A stretch of DNA of 64,000 nt from Marsupella aquatica. Lineage: Eukaryota; Marchantiophyta. Location of the stretch: assembly GCA_973895155.1 (NCBI GenBank), contig OZ316891.1, forward strand, positions 28,582,001 through 28,646,000, read 5' to 3'. Positions 60,622-64,000 of the stretch are shown here, piece by piece. Position numbers and translations under genes: made by a program. The first letter of the stretch is position 1. Each line of letters starts with the position of its first letter. The notes beneath the pieces were generated by a model. The model ran no database searches. It saw nothing but the letters and a program-made list of their open reading frames with translations, and was not told the DNA's origin.

Positions 60622-61282
60622 ATGGCTCGCAATAAGCAAAAGGCCATGAATCGTTGCAGAGGTGAATCCTCTCAAGCACCTCAATTGTCCTTATATTCAG
60701 ACATTGAGATTAACCAGAATAGTCCACATGTATGTGCGATTTGTGATGAGGGAGGGGATCTCATTGTTTGTGATGGGCCTTGCCACCGACATTTCCATAA
60801 GAATGTTTCATGTCCTTTGGGTCAGCAATGGCTATGCCCAACTATATCCCTGGCTGATGGCCATGTTGGAGAATGGCTTTGTGTTGATTGCAAGAATGAT
60901 GAACATTCTTGCTTTAAGTGTCATGTGTCTGGAAAAATTGGTGAAGAGGTAAGAAAATGTCCAAACCCTCTCTGTGCCTGGTTTTACTGTCGGCAGTGTT
61001 TGGTTCCTAGCACAGCATCATGTGGACTCCATATTTGTCTTACTTGTGGACAGGGGCCCAATGATGGGGCTAATGGCTTTTTGGTTCAGTGCATGAGGTG
61101 TCCTAAGGCATGGCACAAGGACTGCTTGCTGTTTATCCAGCAGAGGGGATTTGCCCATGATTGAACAATTTGGGATCACTCAGCGCATGGGCAGCCCAAG
61201 AAGGGGATGTTTTACTGTCCTGACCATGACATTGACCCTACACTAGGCACTCCTGCTAGGAGCCACATATCTTGGATTTGAT
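60622..61282 (+). pseudogene. EDM2-like PHD-finger protein of D2 with premature stop
   Basis: Same protein as in D1 from ATG 60622. At 61162-61164 TGA replaces the CGA (Arg) of D1 after GFAHD, so the last finger part (FYCPDHD) is lost. A few other residues differ (Q/R at the first finger, D/N in KCPNP). The first PHD finger and the RCPKAWHKDCL block remain. Confidence 0.8.
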
Positions 61283-61878
61283 TGAGGCTGGATCGAACAC
61301 AAACTTGAGATAGAGCTTTTTGATGGTTTCACGTGGACTTAAACAATTTTCAGAGTGCTAAAACATGTGGACTATTTATATGCAGTTTGATGAACTCCTC
61401 ATGTATACACACTCTACGACAGTGCATTGCGGATTGAGGCAATTAATTTTGAGAAATCAACTTTATTATCTTTTCCAGGGTAGGATTCTGATTTTCAAGC
61501 ATGTACTTTGAGTGTGACTTTCCTCCATATTGATGTCTAAACTTCACTTGTAAATTTGTCACTGGTGTCACAAACGTTACTTATTCCAGACCTGTCTGCT
61601 CACATTCCTAATAGGCAAACAAATACTGGAAATGATGAAGGCACAGAGATTTACGTTCATAGTATCATTCTGATGACACTGTATGTGATGCTCTATTTGT
61701 ATGCAAGGAGAAGGTGCCCTACTACAGTGGATTTGAGAAACTGGGCTCTGTGGGTTTGAGCAATTGGACTGTGGTTGGCATCGGTTATACAACTGTGACG
61801 GTAGGCCCAATTTTGTATGCATGTCACTCTGATTCAGTTTGAAAATCATAGTTTGAATACAATTTCAATCAAGCTAGC

Positions 61879-64000
61879 ATGGCACAATTGCCACAGAATA
61901 CGTTAGGTGTGGGTAGAACTCCAAAGTTGCCGCTCTTCCATCCAGCTAGAGTACAACATCGTGATGATGCTTTGTGGGTTCGAGAACAGAAGGCCTGCCA
62001 CAAGAGTGGGGACCATAAGATGTACTGCCCTTGTGTGAACTGCAAAGGGAATTATAGGACTAATCGGAATACTGCTAGACTGCACCTTATTAAACATGGT
62101 CGGTACCCTGCATGTCGAGTGTGGGTGGGAGAGGGACAGGACTCTTCTGATGAAGAGTGGGGTGCTGACTACATGTCACAACATGGCCCTGAGGCATTGA
62201 GGGTAGCAAACCTTCAGCAGGCAACCTGTGCACAACAGCCAACTATAGATGTTGAAGAACATTTATTTGTAGATATTCCAGAGTATCCAACTGTGGATGT
62301 TCCAGAGTATCCAACTGTGGATGTTCAAGAACATCCAACTATAGATGTCGAAGAACATATCAGGGCTCTACTGGAAGAAACGTTGTTGAGAACCAGTGAA
62401 GAATCCCCTGAGCATGAGCTAGATGATCAGGACCGTTTTGACTTGGATTTTGTACTTGGGGATGATGAGAGTGAAGGAGGTGCCCATCCTGTAAACCCCC
62501 TTGAAACCTCCAAAACTCCTATGGAGACTGATCCTGCACAGTTATCTTTAGATGCAGCAATGCAACCTTTGTTCCCAGGCAGCAAAATAGATGTTGTGTC
62601 ATTCATGTTGCTTCTGCTGAACATCTGTCATGGCCATGGATTCTCAAACAAAGGAGTGAATGCATTGTTGTCTTTGATGGGGGAGCATGGTATGCCTACA
62701 GAGCATAATCTGCCCAAGAACTTATATGCTGCAAAGCAGCTATTGAGAAAGCTTGGCTTGGATTATGAGAGAATCCCTGTCTGTGAGAAAGGTTGTATGC
62801 TCTTTAGGGGTGAGAATGCCAAGTTAGAAAACTGTTCAGTGTGTCAGCAGCCCAAGATGAAGAGAGTGGGGAATTCATTACAGGCAAGGAAGGTAGTGCG
62901 GTATTTCCCTATAATTCCCAGGTTGAAGAGATTGTATGCCACTACTGGTACATCTAAACTCATGACTTGGCATCATGAGAATAGAAGCACAGACAACATG
63001 GTTCGGCACGCAGCAGATTCAAAGGCTTGGAAGCATGTGGATACAAATATTGATCGGGAATTTGCAGCTGAACCAAGGAATGTGCGATTTGGGTTGGCAC
63101 TTGATGGGGTGAATCCCTTTGGGAATAATTCCACAGCTTGGTCTACCTGGCCAATACTGTTGTTGAATTACAATTTACCTCCTTGGCTTACCACCAAGAA
63201 GTTCTTTGTCATGCTAGCTATGCTGATTCCAGGACCTGATTCAGTAACAGAGGAACAACTAGACATAATATTGGGCCCATTCTATGAGGAGTTGGAGCTG
63301 TTGTGGAAGAAAGGAGTGCCCTGCTTTGACAAATTGCCACGCCCAGGATTGTCTCAACACTTCAACCTTAGGGCTGTGCTATTGTGGACAATCAATGATT
63401 ACCCTGCATATGGTTTAATATCTGGACAACAACACTCTGGATACAAAGGATGTGTCATCTGTGGGCCAGAATGTGTGGCACGTGGTTCTAAGCACTTGCA
63501 GAAATTAGAGTACAGTGGCCACCGTCGATGGTTAGCAGCAAGGCATCTTTTTCGTAGACCAGATAGTGCACAATACTTTGATGGTGCAATTGAGAGTCGA
63601 CCTGCACCGTGTAGAATGACAAGCTCTGATAGAAAGAAGTGGGGAGACGAGACAACAGAATATTTGAAGAAGGGAGGAACCAAGGTTGAGGATGAGAAAT
63701 GCCCCATAAAGGTGCATGGAGTGAAGAGGGCTACTGGTCTGTACAAGTTGCCCTATTGGAATGTAAGACTCCATACTACTACAATGAATTTCTGCAATCT
63801 CTTCATATGACTTTGAAATATATTCTCTTCATATACTTCCTGTAGCCCAGATTTTGTAATTGTTGTATTCAATGCACTAATTTCTGAATTGTGTCCACTG
63901 CACAAACTACTGCCCAGTGATGCCAAAAGTTGTATTCAATGCCCTAATTTCTGAATTGTGTGTTCACTGCAGAAACTACTCATTAACCATTGTCTAGATC
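61879..64000 (+). CDS. tnp2/TNPD-type transposase of D2, exon 1 and start of exon 2
   Basis: Exon 1 61879-63762 and the first bases of exon 2 (from 63973, KLLINHCLD) are present; the rest lies beyond the window. All domain motifs of D1 exon 1 are kept. The intron holds a ~67-bp tandem duplication that repeats the acceptor-like CACTGCA(G/C)AAACTACT sequence, and in both copies the splice site used is the last one. Confidence 0.9.

Larger units (their letters stand above)
47388..64000 (+). mobile_element. CACTA transposon D2, inverted copy of D1, runs off the window
   Basis: It begins CACTAGAAGAAAATAGGGCC at 47388, the same terminus as the right end of D1, in the opposite orientation. ATA (47385-47387) would be the target duplication; the far end is off the window. 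Order rightwards: terminal zone, ~575-bp array, TATAAGG-type repeats, an inserted gag-like element, upstream region, PHD gene and tnp2 on the plus strand. The tnp2 exon 1 protein differs from D1 at about six residues out of 643. Confidence 0.92.

Noticed and set aside
28237-63810. One giant ~35-kb palindrome created by a segmental inverted duplication
   Set aside because: The exact CACTA termini at 21825, 40611 and 47388, and the TTG duplication around the first copy, show two independent insertions of the same element in opposite orientation. The middle 40612-47387 is not part of either arm.

Overview
This is eukaryotic nuclear DNA from a land plant or close streptophyte relative. Introns with GT/AG borders, CACTA (En/Spm) transposases, a plant-type LINE with a C-terminal RVT zinc-binding domain and a Ty3/gypsy integrase tail all fit that. 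I cannot name the species; the mix (DUF7869-type transposase, many low-copy element families) may point to a large-genome seed-free plant, but that is a guess. I see no ordinary host gene, no rRNA or tRNA gene and no CRISPR. Essentially the whole window is nested mobile elements.

Layout. (1) About 1-8150: element A. A broken plus-strand gene encodes an Arg/Gly-rich N-terminus, a ParB-like motif and an N6/N4 DNA-methyltransferase-like domain; a convergent minus-strand gene encodes a DUF7869-type RNase-H-fold transposase. Introns and flanks carry a private palindrome (CGATAAATTTATCG). A 347-bp MITE sits in the methyltransferase gene. (2) 8466-10098: 5'-truncated LINE with an A-rich tail. (3) 10099-13519: decayed CACTA element C (minus strand) with a tnp2 remnant and a SET-domain gene. 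(4) 14348-21824 plus 40612-40890: element B, encoding a ParB-like domain, a degenerate methyltransferase-like domain and a Ulp1-type cysteine protease across five exons, with its own palindrome (CTCGGAGAGGCTCTCCGAG) in introns and flanks. (5) 21825-40611: a complete 18.8-kb CACTA element (D1) inserted in element B's repeats with a TTG target duplication; it carries a TNPA-like gene, a three-exon tnp2 gene and an EDM2-like PHD-finger gene. (6) 40931-42621: decayed gypsy-related sequence. (7) 42622-47387: a head-to-head fold-back of two copies of a gag-like/coiled-coil element. (8) 47388-64000 and beyond: a second, inverted, almost identical CACTA copy (D2), itself interrupted at 53214-57873 by a 4.66-kb gag-like element (TG..CA ends, GAAGG target duplication).

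The most interesting pattern is that three unrelated element types here each carry a chromatin- or DNA-modification-type gene: ParB plus DNA methyltransferase in A and B, SET in C, and EDM2-like PHD in D. A and B also share the same unusual gene architecture while each has a different palindrome spread through its introns. A testable reading is that these are element-specific self-recognition or anti-silencing systems. Most genes are broken by in-frame stops or single-base shifts; the two stops that can be compared with an intact copy (CAG to TAG, CGA to TGA) are C-to-T changes.
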